The notes under the pieces were generated by a model. That model was given only the letters and a program-made list of their open reading frames with translations, did not search any database and was not told the origin of the DNA. Position numbers and translations under genes: made by a program. A stretch of 64,000 nucleotides of DNA from Hydractinia symbiolongicarpus. Its lineage: Eukaryota > Cnidaria > Hydrozoa > Anthoathecata > Hydractiniidae. The DNA lies in NCBI RefSeq assembly GCF_029227915.1, contig NC_079876.1, positions 4,032,001 to 4,096,000 on the forward strand. The letters are read 5' to 3'. Positions 37,691-50,445 of this stretch are shown here, piece after piece; position 1 is the first letter of the stretch, and every line of letters starts with the position of its first letter.

Positions 37691-39550
37691 ATTTATCTTA
37701 ATTTCAAATTAAGCGCTACCACAGGGACCAGTGAAATCGCGGAGTTGCGGCAATCATGTGAAATTAAGAAGAATGTTATTTCTTGGAGTCCATTTGTCTT
37801 ACTTTTTCTTTTATAAGGTCACAGCCCAAAATCAGTCCAATTAAGTCCCACAGTCAATCGTTTCACTGTTAAAAGCGATACAACCTAGTAATACCGGAAA
37901 GATATCACAAAATACATGTTGGTACGAATATGTGACTCAACTGTTGTAACACAAATGGATTTATACTGTTAGAAAGTCAATGAAATGTAGTTTTTGAAAC
38001 TGTCTCTATTTCTTCAGCGCGGGATAACGGCTAGGATTGGTCCCACGGTAAAAATTGACATATTCATCTCAATTTTTAAATGAAGCGCTACCACAGCGCC
38101 CAGTGTAATCGCTGAGTTCCGGCAAGCACATCAAATTAAGAAGAATGTTATTTCTTGGAGTCCAATTGTCTCATATATCACATTTATCAGGTCGCTGTCC
38201 AAAAGTAGTTCAATTAAGTCCCACAGTCAATTGTTTCATTGTTAAAAGCGATGCAATCTAGTAATATCAAAAAAATATCGCTTAATACATGTTGGTACGA
38301 ATATGTGACCCAACCATTGTAAATCAAGCGGACTGTCACCCTTAGAAAGTCAATGAAATGTAGTTTTTGAAACTGTCGCTATTCTTCAGCGCGAGATAAC
38401 GGCTAGGATAGGTCCCACGGTAAAAATTGACTTATTTATCTAAATTTTTAAATGAAACGCTACCACAGCGCCTAGTGTAATGGCTGAGTTCTGGCAATCA
38501 TGTCAAATTAAGATGAATTTTATTTCTTGGAGTCCAATTGTCTCATTTATCATATTTATCAGGTCACAGTCCAAAGTTAGTTCAATTAAGTCCCACATTC
38601 AATCGTTTCACTGTTAAAAGCGAAGCAACCTAGTAATATCAGATAAATATCGCTAAATACATGTTGGTAGGAATATGTGACCCAACCGTTGTAACTCAAA
38701 GGGACTGACATCGATAGAAAGTCCGTGAAAAGTAATATTTGAAACTGTCTCTATTTCTTCAGCGCGCGCTAACGGTTAGGATTCGTCCCACAGTAAAAGG
38801 TGGGTTTGTTATCTTAATTTCAAATTAAGCGCTACCACAGGGACCAGTGTAATCCCTGAGTTGCGGCAATCATGTCAAATTAAGAAGAGTGTTATTTCTT
38901 GGAGTCCAGTTGTCTTACTTTTACATTTATAAGGTCACAGCCCAAAATCAGTTCAATTAAGTCCCACAGTCAATCGTTTCACTGTTAAAAGCGATACAAC
39001 CTAGTAATACCGGAAAGATATCAAGAAATATATGTTGGTACGAATATCTGACTCAACCGTTGTACCACAAACGGATTGATACTGTTAAAAAGTCAATGAA
39101 ATGTAGTTTTTGAAACTGTCGCTATTTCTTCAGCGCGCGATAACGGATAGGATTGGTCCCACAGTAAAGAATGACTTATTAATCTAAACTCTTAAATGAA
39201 GCACTACCACAACGGCCAGTGTAATCGCTGAGTTACGGCAATCATGTGAAATTCAGAAGAATTTTAATTCTTGGAGATCAATTGTCTCACTTATGATATT
39301 TATCAGGTCACAGTCCAAAGTTAGTTCAATTAAGTCCCACAGTCAGTCGTTTCATTGTTAAAAGCGATGCAATCTAGTAATATCAGAAAAATATCGCTAA
39401 GTACATGTTGGTACGAATATGTGACCCAACCGTTGTAACTCAAACGAACTGACACCGTTAGAAAGTCAATGAAATGTGGTTTTTGAAACTGTCGCTATTT
39501 CTTCAGCGCGCGATAACGGCTAGGATTGGTCCCACAGTAAAGAATGACTT
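37691..39550 (+). repeat. 1,860-bp five-monomer tandem duplication, copy 2
   Basis: Anchors are 37917, 38290, 38662, 39033 and 39406. The joint with copy 1 is in GACTTATTTATCTTAATTTC: left of it is the normal C-monomer sequence, right of it the AAATTAAGCGC variant that opens copy 1. Copy 2 ends where 39,551 returns to CTAAACTCTTAAATG. Confidence 0.88.
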
Positions 39551-39778
39551 ATTTATCTAAACTCTTAAATGAAGCGCTACCACAGCGCCCAGTGTAATCG
39601 CTGAGTTCCGGCAATCATGTCAAATTAAGAAGATTGTTACTTCTTGGAGTTCAATTGTCTCACTTATAATATTTATCAGGTCACAGTCCAAAGTTAGTTC
39701 AATTAAGTCCCACAGTCAATCGTTTCATTGTTAAAAGCGATGCAATCTAGTAATATGAGAAAAATATTGCTAAATACA
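39406..39778 (+). repeat. Representative full-length monomer (373 bp), C-like subtype
   Basis: This copy serves as a map of the basic unit. In order it holds: the right part of the 20-bp anchor dyad; a CCGTT core and the third CCGTT core (the middle AACGG core is AACGA here); a T-tract; the GCGCGCGATAACGG segment; GGTCCCACAGT; an AT-rich stretch ACTTATTTATCTAAA where many rearrangement joints fall; the inverted-repeat box at 39574-39603; AAGAT..GTTACTTCTTGG; a second GTCCCACAGT near 39710; and the subtype-diagnostic bases (GCAATCTAGTAATATGAG) before the next anchor. Subtypes A, A', B, C and D differ chiefly in that last segment and in linked variants downstream. Confidence 0.9.
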
Positions 39779-41430
39779 TGTTGGTACGATTATGTGACCC
39801 ACCCGTTGTAACTCAAACGAACTGACACCGTTAGAAAGTCAATGAAATGTAGTTTTTGAAACTGTCGCTATTTCTTCAGGGCGCAATAACGGCTAGGATT
39901 GGTCCCACAGTAAAGAATGACTTATTTATCTAAACTCTTAAATGAAGCGCTACCACAGCGCCCAGTGTAATCGCTAAGTTCCGGCAAACATGTCAAATTA
40001 AGATGAATGTTATTTCATGGAGTCCAATTGTCTCATTTATCACATTTATCAGGTCACAGTCCAAAGTTAGTTCAATTAAGTCCCACATACAATTGTTTCA
40101 CTGTTAAAAGCGATGCAACCTAGTAATATCAGATAAATATCGCTAAATACATGTTCGTACAAATATGTGACCCAACCGTTGTAACTCAAACGGACTGACA
40201 TCGATAGAAAGTCCGTGAAATGTAGTTTTTAAAACTGTCTCTATTTCTTCAGCGCGCTAACGGCTAGGATTCGTCCCACGGCTAAAAATTGACTTTTTTA
40301 TCTTAATTTTTAAATTAAGCGCTACCACAGCGCCCAGTGTAATCGCTGAGTTCCGGCAAGCACATTAAATTAAGAAGAATGTTATTTCTTGGAGTCCAAA
40401 ATCAGTTCAATAAAGCCCCACAGTCAATCGTTTCACTGTTAAAAGCGATACAACCTAGTAATACCGGAAAGATATCACGAAATACATGTTGGTACGAATA
40501 TGTGACTCAACCGTTGTAACTCAAACGGATTGAGACTGTTAGAAAGTCAATAAAACGTAGTTTTTGAAACTGTCTCTGTTTCTCCAGCGCACGATAACGG
40601 TTAGGATTGGTCCCACGGTAAAAAATGACTTATTTATCTAAGTTTTTAAATGAAGCGCTGCCACAGCGCCCAGTGTAATCGCTGAGTTCCGGCAATCATG
40701 TCAAATTGATATGAAGGTTATTTCCTGGAGTCAAATTCTCTCACTTATCACATTCATCAGCTCACAGTCCAAAGTTAGTTCAATTAAGTCCCAAATTCAA
40801 TCGTTTCACTGTTAAAAGCGATGCAACCTAGTAATAACAGATAAATATCGCTAAATACATGTTGGTACGAATATGTGACGCAACCGTTGTAACTGAAGCG
40901 GATTGATACCGTTAGAAAGTCAATAAAATGTAGCTATTGAAAGTGTCGCTATTTCTTCAGGACGCGATAACGGCTAGGATTGGTCCCACAGTGAAAATGA
41001 CTTATTTATCTAAATTTATAAATCAAGCGCTACCACAGCGCCCAGTGTAATCGCTGAGTTCCGGCAATCATGTCAAATTAGGAAGAATGTTACTTCTTGG
41101 AGTCCAATTGTCTCATTTATCACATTTATCAGGTCACAGTCCAAAGTTAGTTCAATTAAGTCCCACATACAATTGTTTCACTGTTAAAAGCGATGCAACC
41201 TACTAATATCAGATAAATATCGCTAAATACATGTTGGTACAAATATGTGACCCAACCGTTGTAACTCAAACGGACTGACATCGATAGAAAGTCCGTGAAA
41301 TGTAGTTTTTAAAACTGTCTCTATTTCTTCAGCGCGCGCTAACGGCTAGGATTCGTCCCACGGGTAAAAAGTGACTTTTTTATCTTAATTTTCAAATTCA
41401 GCGCTACCGCAGGGACCAGTGAAATCGCTG
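39551..41430 (+). repeat. Irregular monomers including one ~37-bp-deleted monomer
   Basis: Anchors are 39779 (C-like), 40152 (A'), 40487 (B), 40860 (A) and 41232 (A'). The 335-bp interval ending at 40487 lacks about 37 bp: GGAGTCCA at about 40,391 joins straight to AAATCAG, with CCA at both ends of the lost segment. This is a different deletion from the 36-bp one and was seen only once. The same monomer reads AGCGCGCTAACGG, two bases shorter than usual. Confidence 0.75.
39574..39603. other. Inverted-repeat box, standard version (GCGCT / CAGCG / CGCTG)
   Basis: GCGCT at 39574-39578 and AGCGC at 39584-39588 form a 5-bp inverted repeat with a 5-base spacer. CAGCG at 39583-39587 and CGCTG at 39599-39603 form a second one with an 11-base spacer. 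They share AGCG, so only one could extrude or fold at a time. This version is the commonest in the array. Monomers with the 36-bp deletion keep it, and those with the 58-bp deletion lose it. It could be a cruciform-prone site or a protein site; a bacterial-type terminator is not credible here. Confidence 0.6.
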
Positions 41431-44400
41431 AGTTGCGGCAATCATGTGAAATTAAGAAGAATGTTATTTCTTGGAGTCCATTTGTCTTACTTTTTCATTT
41501 ATAAGGTCACAGCCCAAAATCAGTCCAATTAAGTCCCACAGTCAATCGTTTCACTGTTAAAAGCGATACAACCTAGTAATACCGGAAAGATATCACGAAA
41601 TACATGTTGGTACGAATACGTGACTCAACCGTTGTAACACAAACGGATTTATACTGTTTGAAAGTCAATGAAAAGTTGTTTTTGAAACTGTCTCTATTTC
41701 TTCAGCGCGGGATAACGGCTAGGATTGGTCCCACAGTAAAAAATGACATGTTTATCTCAATTTTTAAATGAAGCGCTACCACAGCGCCCAGAGTAATCGC
41801 TGAGTTCCGGCAATCATGTCAAATTGAGATGAATGTTATTTCCTGGAGTCCAATTCTCTCACTTATCACATTCATCAGGTCACAGTCCAAAGTTAGTTCA
41901 ATTAAGTCCCAAATTCAATCGTTTCACTGTTAAAAGCAATGCAACCTAGTAATAACAGATAAATATCGCTAAATACATGTTGGTACGAATATGTGACGCC
42001 ACCGTTGTAACTGAAGCGGTTTGATACCGTTAGAAAGTCAATGAAATGTAGTTTTTGAAACTGTCGCTATTCTTCAGCGCGAGATAACGGCTAGGATTGG
42101 TCCCACGGTAAAAATTGACTTATTTATCTAAATTTTTAAATGAAGCGCTACCACAGCGCCTAGTGTAATCGCTGAGTTCTGCCAATCATGTCAAATTAAG
42201 ATGAATGTTATTTCTTGGAGTCCAATTGTCTCATTTATCATATTTATCAGGTCACGGTCCAAAGTTAGTTCAATTAAGTCCCACATTCAATCGTTTTACT
42301 GTTAAAAGCGATGCAACCTAGTAATATCAGATAAATATCGCTAAATACATGTTGGTAGGAATATGTGACCCAAGCGTTGTAACTCAAAGGGACTGACATC
42401 GATAGAAAGTCCGTGAAAAGTAATATTTGAAACTGTCTCTATTTCTTCTGCGCGCACTAACGGATAGGATTCGTCCCACGGCTAAAAAATGACTTTTTTA
42501 TCTTAATTTTCAACTGAAGTGCTACCACAGGGACCAGTGTTATCCCTGAGTTGCGGCAATCATGTCAAATTAAGAAGAGTGTTATTTCTTGGAGTCCAAT
42601 TGTCTTACTTTTACATTTATAAGGTCACAGCCCAAAATCAGTTTAATTAAATCCCACAGTCAATCGTTTCACTGTTAAAAGCGATACAACCTGGTAATAC
42701 CGGAAAGATATCAAGAAATACATGTTGGTACGAATATGTGACTTAACCGTTGTAACACAAACAGATTGATACTGTTAAAAAGTCAATGAAATGTAGTTTT
42801 TTAAACTGTCGCTATTTTTTCAGCGCGCGGTAACGGATAGGATTGGTCCCACAGTAAAGAATGACTTATTAATCTAAACTCTTAAATGAAGCACTACCAC
42901 AGCGGCCAGTGTAATCGCTGAGTTCCGGCAATCATGTGAAATTAAGAAGAATTTTAATTCTTGGAGATCAATTGTCTCACTTATGATATTGATCAGGTCA
43001 CAGTCCAAAGTTAGTTCAATTATGTCCCACAGTCAGTCGTTTCATTGTTAAAAGAGATGCAATCTAGTAATATCAGAAAAGTATCACTAAATACATGTTG
43101 GTACGAATATGTGACCCAACCGTTGTAACTCAAACGAACTGACACCGTTAGAAAGTCAATGAAATGTAGTTTTAGAAACTGTCGCTATTTCTTCAGGGCG
43201 CGATAACGGCTAGGATTGGTCCCACAGTAAAGAATGACTTATTTATCTAAACTCGTAAATGAAGCGCTACCACAGCGCCCAGTGTAATCGCTGAGTTCCG
43301 GCAATCATGTCAAATTGAGAAGAATGTTACTTCTTGGAGTCCAATTGTCTCACTTATAATATTTATTATGTCACAGTCCAAAGTTAGTTCAATTAAGTCC
43401 CACAGTCAGTCGGTTCATTGTTAAAAGCGATGCAATCTAGTAATATGAGAAAAATATTGCTAAATACATGTTGGTACGAATATGTGACCCACCCGTTGTA
43501 ACTCAAACGAACTGACACCGTTAGAAAGTCAATGAAATGTAGTTTTTGAAACTGTCGCTATTCTTCAGCGCGAGATAACGGCTAGGATTGGTCCCAAGTT
43601 AAAAATTGACTTATTTATCTAAATTTTTAAATGAAGCGCTACCAAAGCGCCTAGTGTAATCGCTGAGTTCTGGCAATCATGTCAAAATAAAATGAATGTT
43701 ATTTCTTGGAGTCCAATTGTCTCATTTATCATATTTATCAGGTCACAGTTCAAAGTTAGTTCAATTAAGTCCCACATTCAATCGTTATACTGTTTAAAGC
43801 GATGCAACCTAGTAATATCAGATAAATATCGCTAAATACATGTTAGCATGAATATGTGACCCTACCGTTGTAACTCAAAGGGACTGACATCGATAGAAAG
43901 TCCGTGAAAAGTAGTATTTGAAACTGTCTCTATTTCTTTAGCGCGCGCTAACGGTTTGGATTCGTCCCACGGCTAAAGAATGACTTTTTTATCTTAATTT
44001 TCAACTGAAGCGCTACCACAGGGACTAGTGTAATCCCTGAGTTGCGGCAATCATGTCCAATTAAGAAGAGTGTTATTTCTTGGAGTCCAATTGTCTTACT
44101 TTTACATTTATAAGGTCACAGGCAAAAATCAGTTCAATTAAGTCCCACAGTCAATCGTTTCACTGTTAAAAGCGATACAACCTAGTAATACCGGAAAGAT
44201 ATCACAAAATACATGTTGGTACGAATATGTGACTCAACCGTTGTAACACAAACGGATTGATACTGTTAGAAAGTCAATGAAATGTAGTTTTTGAAAGTGT
44301 CGCAATTTTTTCAGCGTGCGATTACGGCTAGGATTGGTCCCACAGTAAAGAATGACTTATTTATCTAAACTCTTAAATGAAGCGCTACCACAGCGCCCAG

Positions 44401-45471
44401 TGTAATCGCTGAGTTCCGGCAATCATGTCAAATTAAGATGAATGTTATTTCTTGGAGTCCAATTGACTCATTTATCACATTTATATGGTCACAGCCCAAA
44501 ATCGGTTCAATAAGGTCCCACAGTCAATCGTTTCACTGTTAAAAGAGATACAACCTAGTAATACCGGAAAGACATCACTAAATACATGTTGGTACGAATA
44601 TGTGACTCAACCGTTGTAACTCAGACGGATTGATACCGTTAGAAAGTCAATGAAACGTAGTTTTTGAAACTGTCGCTATTTTTTCAGCGCGCGATAACAG
44701 CTAGGATTGGTCCCACAGTAAAAATGACTTATTTAATCACGTCAAATTAAGAAGGATGTTATTTCTTGGAGTCCAATTGTCTCACTTATAACATTTATAA
44801 CGTCACAGTCCAAAATCAGTTCAATTTAGTCCCACAGTCAATCGTTTCACTGTTAAAAGCAATACAACCTATTAATATGAGAAAAATATCGCCAAATGCT
44901 TGTTTGTACGAATATGTGACACAAACGTTCTAACTCAAATGGACTGATACTGTTAGAAAGTCATTGAAATGTAGTTCTTGAAGCTGTCAATATTTCTTCA
45001 GCGCAGCCTAACGGCTACGATTGCTCCCACAGTACAAAATGACTTATTTATCTACATTTTTAAATGAAGCGCTACAACAGCGGCCAGTGTAATCGCTGAG
45101 TTCCGGCAATCACGTCAAATTAAGAAGAATGTTACTTCTTGGAGTCCAATTGTCTCATTTATCAAATTTATCAGGTCACAGTCAAAAGTTAGTTCAATTA
45201 AGTCCCACAGTCAATCGTTTCATTGTTAAAAGCTATGCAACCTAGTAATATCAGAAAAATATCGCTAAAAACATGTTAGTACGAATATGTGACCCAACCG
45301 TTATAACTCAAACGGACAGACACCGTTAGAAAGGAAATGAGATGTAATTTTTGAACCTTTCGCTATTTCTTCAGCGCGCGATAACGGCTAGGATTGGTCA
45401 CACGGTAAAGAATGATTTCTTTATGTAAATTTTTAAATGAAGCGCTACCACAGCGCCAAGTGTAATCGCTG
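41431..45471 (+). repeat. 4,041-bp, 11-monomer tandem duplication, copy 1
   Basis: Anchors 41605, 41978, 42350, 42723, 43096, 43469, 43841, 44214, 44587, 44901 and 45274 each recur 4,039-4,041 bp later. Private variants shared by both copies include TGCCAATCATG, CACGGTCCAAAG, CAAGCGTTG and TTAGCATGAAT. The block includes a 314-bp monomer (44587-44900) that has lost the inverted-repeat box. Confidence 0.92.
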
Positions 45472-48400
45472 AGTTGCGGCAATCATGTGAAATTAAGAAG
45501 AATGTTATTTCTTGGAGTCCATTTGTCTTACTTTTTCATTTATAAGGTCACAGCCCAAAATCAGTCCAATTAAGTCCCACAGTCAATCGTTTCACTGTTA
45601 AAAGCGATACAACCTAGTAATACCGGAAAGATATCACGAAATACATGTTGGTACGAATATGTGACTCAACCGTTGTAACACAAACGGATTTATACTGTTT
45701 GAAAGTCAATGAAAAGTTGTTTTTGAAACTGTCTCTATTTCTTCAGCGCGGGATAACGGCTAGGATTGGTCCCACAGTAAAAAATGACATGTTTATCTCA
45801 ATTTTTAAATGAAGCGCTACCACAGCGCCCAGAGTAATCGCTGAGTTCCGGCAATCATGTCAAATTGAGATGAATGTTATTTCCTGGAGTCCAATTCTCT
45901 CACTTATCACATTCATCAGGTCACAGTCCAAAGTTAGTTCAATTAAGTCCCAAATTCAATCGTTTCACTGTTAAAAGCAATGCAACCTAGTAATAACAGA
46001 TAAATATCGCTAAATACATGTTGGTACGAATATGTGACGCCACCGTTGTAACTGAAGCGGTTTGATACCGTTAGAAAGTCAATGAAATGTAGTTTTTGAA
46101 ACTGTCGCTATTCTTCAGCGCGAGATAACGGCTAGGATTGGTCCCACGGTAAAAATTGACTTATTTATCTAAATTTTTAAATGAAGCGCTACCACAGCGC
46201 CTAGTGTAATCGCTGAGTTCTGCCAATCATGTCAAATTAAGATGAATGTTATTTCTTGGAGTCCAATTGTCTCATTTATCATATTTATCAGGTCACGGTC
46301 CAAAGTTAGTTCAATTAAGTCCCACATTCAATCGTTTTACTGTTAAAAGCGATGCAACCTAGTAATATCAGATAAATATCGCTAAATACATGTTGGTAGG
46401 AATATGTGACCCAAGCGTTGTAACTCAAAGGGACTGACATCGATAGAAAGTCCGTGAAAAGTAATATTTGAAACTGTCTCTATTTCTTCTGCGCGCACTA
46501 ACGGATAGGATTCGTCCCACGGCTAAAAAATGACTTTTTTATCTTAATTTTCAACTGAAGTGCTACCACAGGGACCAGTGTTATCCCTGAGTTGCGGCAA
46601 TCATGTCAAATTAAGAAGAGTGTTATTTCTTGGAGTCCAATTGTCTTACTTTTACATTTATAAGGTCACAGCCCAAAATCAGTTTAATTAAATCCCACAG
46701 TCAATCGTTTCACTGTTAAAAGCGATACAACCTGGTAATACCGGAAAGATATCAAGAAATACATGTTGGTACGAATATGTGACTTAACCGTTGTAACACA
46801 AACAGATTGATACTGTTAAAAAGTCAATGAAATGTAGTTTTTTAAACTGTCGCTATTTTTTCAGCGCGCGGTAACGGATAGGATTGGTCCCACAGTAAAG
46901 AATGACTTATTAATCTAAACTCTTAAATGAAGCACTACCACAGCGGCCAGTGTAATCGCTGAGTTCCGGCAATCATGTGAAATTAAGAAGAATTTTAATT
47001 CTTGGAGATCAATTGTCTCACTTATGATATTGATCAGGTCACAGTCCAAAGTTAGTTCAATTATGTCCCACAGTCAGTCGTTTCATTGTTAAAAGAGATG
47101 CAATCTAGTAATATCAGAAAAGTATCACTAAATACATGTTGGTACGAATATGTGACCCAACCGTTGTAACTCAAACGAACTGACACCGTTAGAAAGTCAA
47201 TGAAATGTAGTTTTAGAAACTGTCGCTATTTCTTCAGGGCGCGATAACGGCTAGGATTGGTCCCACAGTAAAGAATGACTTATTTATCTAAACTCGTAAA
47301 TGAAGCGCTACCACAGCGCCCAGTGTAATCGCTGAGTTCCGGCAATCATGTCAAATTGAGAAGAATGTTACTTCTTGGAGTCCAATTGTCTCACTTATAA
47401 TATTTATTATGTCACAGTCCAAAGTTAGTTCAATTAAGTCCCACAGTCAGTCGGTTCATTGTTAAAAGCGATGCAATCTAGTAATATGAGAAAAATATTG
47501 CTAAATACATGTTGGTACGAATATGTGACCCACCCGTTGTAACTCAAACGAACTGACACCGTTAGAAAGTCAATGAAATGTAGTTTTTGAAACTGTCGCT
47601 ATTCTTCAGCGCGAGATAACGGCTAGGATTGGTCCCAAGTTAAAAATTGACTTATTTATCTAAATTTTTAAATGAAGCGCTACCAAAGCGCCTAGTGTAA
47701 TCGCTGAGTTCTGGCAATCATGTCAAATTAAAATGAATGTTATTTCTTGGAGTCCAATTGTCTCATTTATCATATTTATCAGGTCACAGTTCAAAGTTAG
47801 TTCAATTAAGTCCCACATTCAATCGTTATACTGTTTAAAGCGATGCAACCTAGTAATATCAGATAAATATCGCTAAATACATGTTAGCATGAATATGTGA
47901 CCCTACCGTTGTAACTCAAAGGGACTGACATCGATAGAAAGTCCGTGAAAAGTAGTATTTGAAACTGTCTCTATTTCTTTAGCGCGCTGACGGTTTGGAT
48001 TCGTCCCACGGCTAAAGAATGACTTTTTTATCTTAATTTTCAACTGAAGCGCTACCACAGGGACTAGTGTAATCCCTGAGTTGCGGCAATCATGTCCAAT
48101 TAAGAAGAGTGTTATTTCTTGGAGTCCAATTGTCTTACTTTTACATTTATAAGGTCACAGGCAAAAATCAGTTCAATTAAGTCCCACAGTCAATCGTTTC
48201 ACTGTTAAAAGCGATACAACCTAGTAATACCGGAAAGATATCACAAAATACATGTTGGTACGAATATGTGACTCAACCGTTGTAACACAAACGGATTGAT
48301 ACTGTTAGAAAGTCAATGAAATGTAGTTTTTGAAAGTGTCGCAATTTTTTCAGCGTGCGATTACGGCTAGGATTGGTCCCACAGTAAAGAATGACTTATT

Positions 48401-49512
48401 TATCTAAACTCTTAAATGAAGCGCTACCACAGCGCCCAGTGTAATCGCTGAGTTCCGGCAATCATGTCAAATTAAGATGAATGTTATTTCTTGGAGTCCA
48501 ATTGACTCATTTATCACATTTATATGGTCACAGCCCAAAATCGGTTCAATAAGGTCCCACAGTCAATCGTTTCACTGTTAAAAGAGATACAACCTAGTAA
48601 TACCGGAAAGACATCACTAAATACATGTTGGTACGAATATGTGACTCAACCGTTGTAACTCAGACGGATTGATACCGTTAGAAAGTCAATGAAACGTAGT
48701 TTTTGAAACTGTCGCTATTTTTTCAGCGCGCGATAACAGCTAGGATTGGTCCCACAGTAAAAATGACTTATTTAATCACGTCAAATTAAGAAGGATGTTA
48801 TTTCTTGGAGTCCAATTGTCTCACTTATAACATTTATAACGTCACAGTCCAAAATCAGTTCAATTTAGTCCCACAGTCAATCGTTTCACTGTTAAAAGCA
48901 ATACAACCTATTAATATGAGAAAAATATCGCCAAATGCTTGTTTGTACGAATATGTGACACAAACGTTCTAACTCAAATGGACTGATACTGTTAGAAAGT
49001 CATTGAAATGTAGTTCTTGAAGCTGTCAATATTTCTTCAGCGCAGCCTAACGGCTACGATTGCTCCCACAGTACAAAATGACTTATTTATCTACATTTTT
49101 AAATGAAGCGCTACAACAGCGGCCAGTGTAATCGCTGAGTTCCGGCAATCACGTCAAATTAAGAAGAATGTTACTTCTTGGAGTCCAATTGTCTCATTTA
49201 TCAAATTTATCAGGTCACAGTCAAAAGTTAGTTTAATTAAGTCCCACAGTCAATCGTTTCATTGTTAAAAGCTATGCAACCTAGTAATATCAGAAAAATA
49301 TCGCTAAAAACATGTTAGTACGAATATGTGACCCAACCGTTATAACTCAAACGGACAGACACCGTTAGAAAGGAAATGAGATGTAATTTTTGAACCTTTC
49401 GCTATTTCTTCAGCGCGCGATAACGGCTAGGATTGGTCACACGGTAAAGAATGATTTCTTTATGTAAATTTTTAAATGAAGCGCTACCACAGCGCCAAGT
49501 GTAATCGCTGAG
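45472..49512 (+). repeat. 4,041-bp, 11-monomer tandem duplication, copy 2
   Basis: By eye I found only a handful of differences from copy 1: GAATATGTG versus GAATACGTG at the start, CAAATTAAAATG versus CAAAATAAAATG near 47,725, AGCGCGCTGACGG (two bases shorter) versus AGCGCGCGCTAACGG near 47,980, and TTTAATTAAG versus TTCAATTAAG near 49,232. The joint lies in AATCGCTGAGTTGCGG. This is the longest recent duplication in the window. Confidence 0.92.
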
Positions 49513-50445
49513 TTCCGGCGATCACGCCAAATTAAGAAGACTGTTTTTTCTTGGAGTCCAATTGTCTCATTTATCACATTTATCAGGTCACAGACCAAAT
49601 TTAGTTTAATTAAGTCCCACAGTCAATCGTTTCATTGTTAAAAGCGATGCAATCTAGTAATATCAGAAAAATATCGCTAAATACATGTTGGTACGAATAT
49701 GTGACCCAACCATTGTAACTCAAACGGACTGACACCGTTAGAAAGTCAATTAAATGTAGTTTTTGAAACTGTCTCTATTCTTCAGCGCGCGATAACGGCT
49801 AGGATTGGTCCCACGGTAAAGAATGACTTATTTATCTAAATTTTGAAATAAAGCGCTACCACAGCGCCCAATGTAATCGCTGAGTTCCGGCAAGCACATC
49901 CAATTAAGAAGAATGTTATTTCTTGGAGTCCAATTGTCTCATTTATCACATTTATCAGGTCGCAGTCCAAAGATAGTTCAATTAAGTCCCACAGTCAATC
50001 GTTTTATTGTTAAAAGCGATGCAATCTAGTAATATCAGAAAAATATCGCTAAATACATGTTGGTACGAATATGTGACCCAACCATTGTAACTCAAACGGA
50101 CAGACACCGTTACAAAGTCAATGAAATGTAGCTTTTGAAACTGGCGCTATTCTTCAGCGCGCGATAACGGCTAGGATTGGTCCCAAGGTAAAAAATAACT
50201 TATTTATCTAAATTTTTAAATGAAGCGCTACCACAGCGCCCAGTGTAATCGCTGAGTTCCGTCAATCATGTCAAATTAAGATGAATGTTATTTCTTGGAG
50301 TCCAATTGTCTTATTTATCACATTTATCAGGTCACAGTCCAAAGTTAGTTCAATTAAGTCCAACATACAATTGTTTCACTGTTAAAAGCGATGCAACCTA
50401 GTAATATTAGATAAATATCGCTAAATACATGGTGGTATGAATATG
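49513..50445 (+). repeat. C-C-A monomers linking two domains
   Basis: Anchors are 49686 (C), 50058 (C) and 50430 (A-like, with a diverged anchor ATGGTGGTATG). The same three monomers recur at 60065, 60437 and 60809, so they belong to the block copied 10,379 bp downstream. Confidence 0.8.

Noticed and set aside
39583-39603. Hairpin read as a bacterial intrinsic terminator
   Set aside because: The stem is only 5-6 bp, no U-tract follows, and the setting is a eukaryotic-type satellite without genes.
41431-49512. Treating the 4,041-bp repeat as an assembly error
   Set aside because: Several substitutions and a 2-bp length difference separate the copies, which favours a real duplication, although reads were not available to confirm it.
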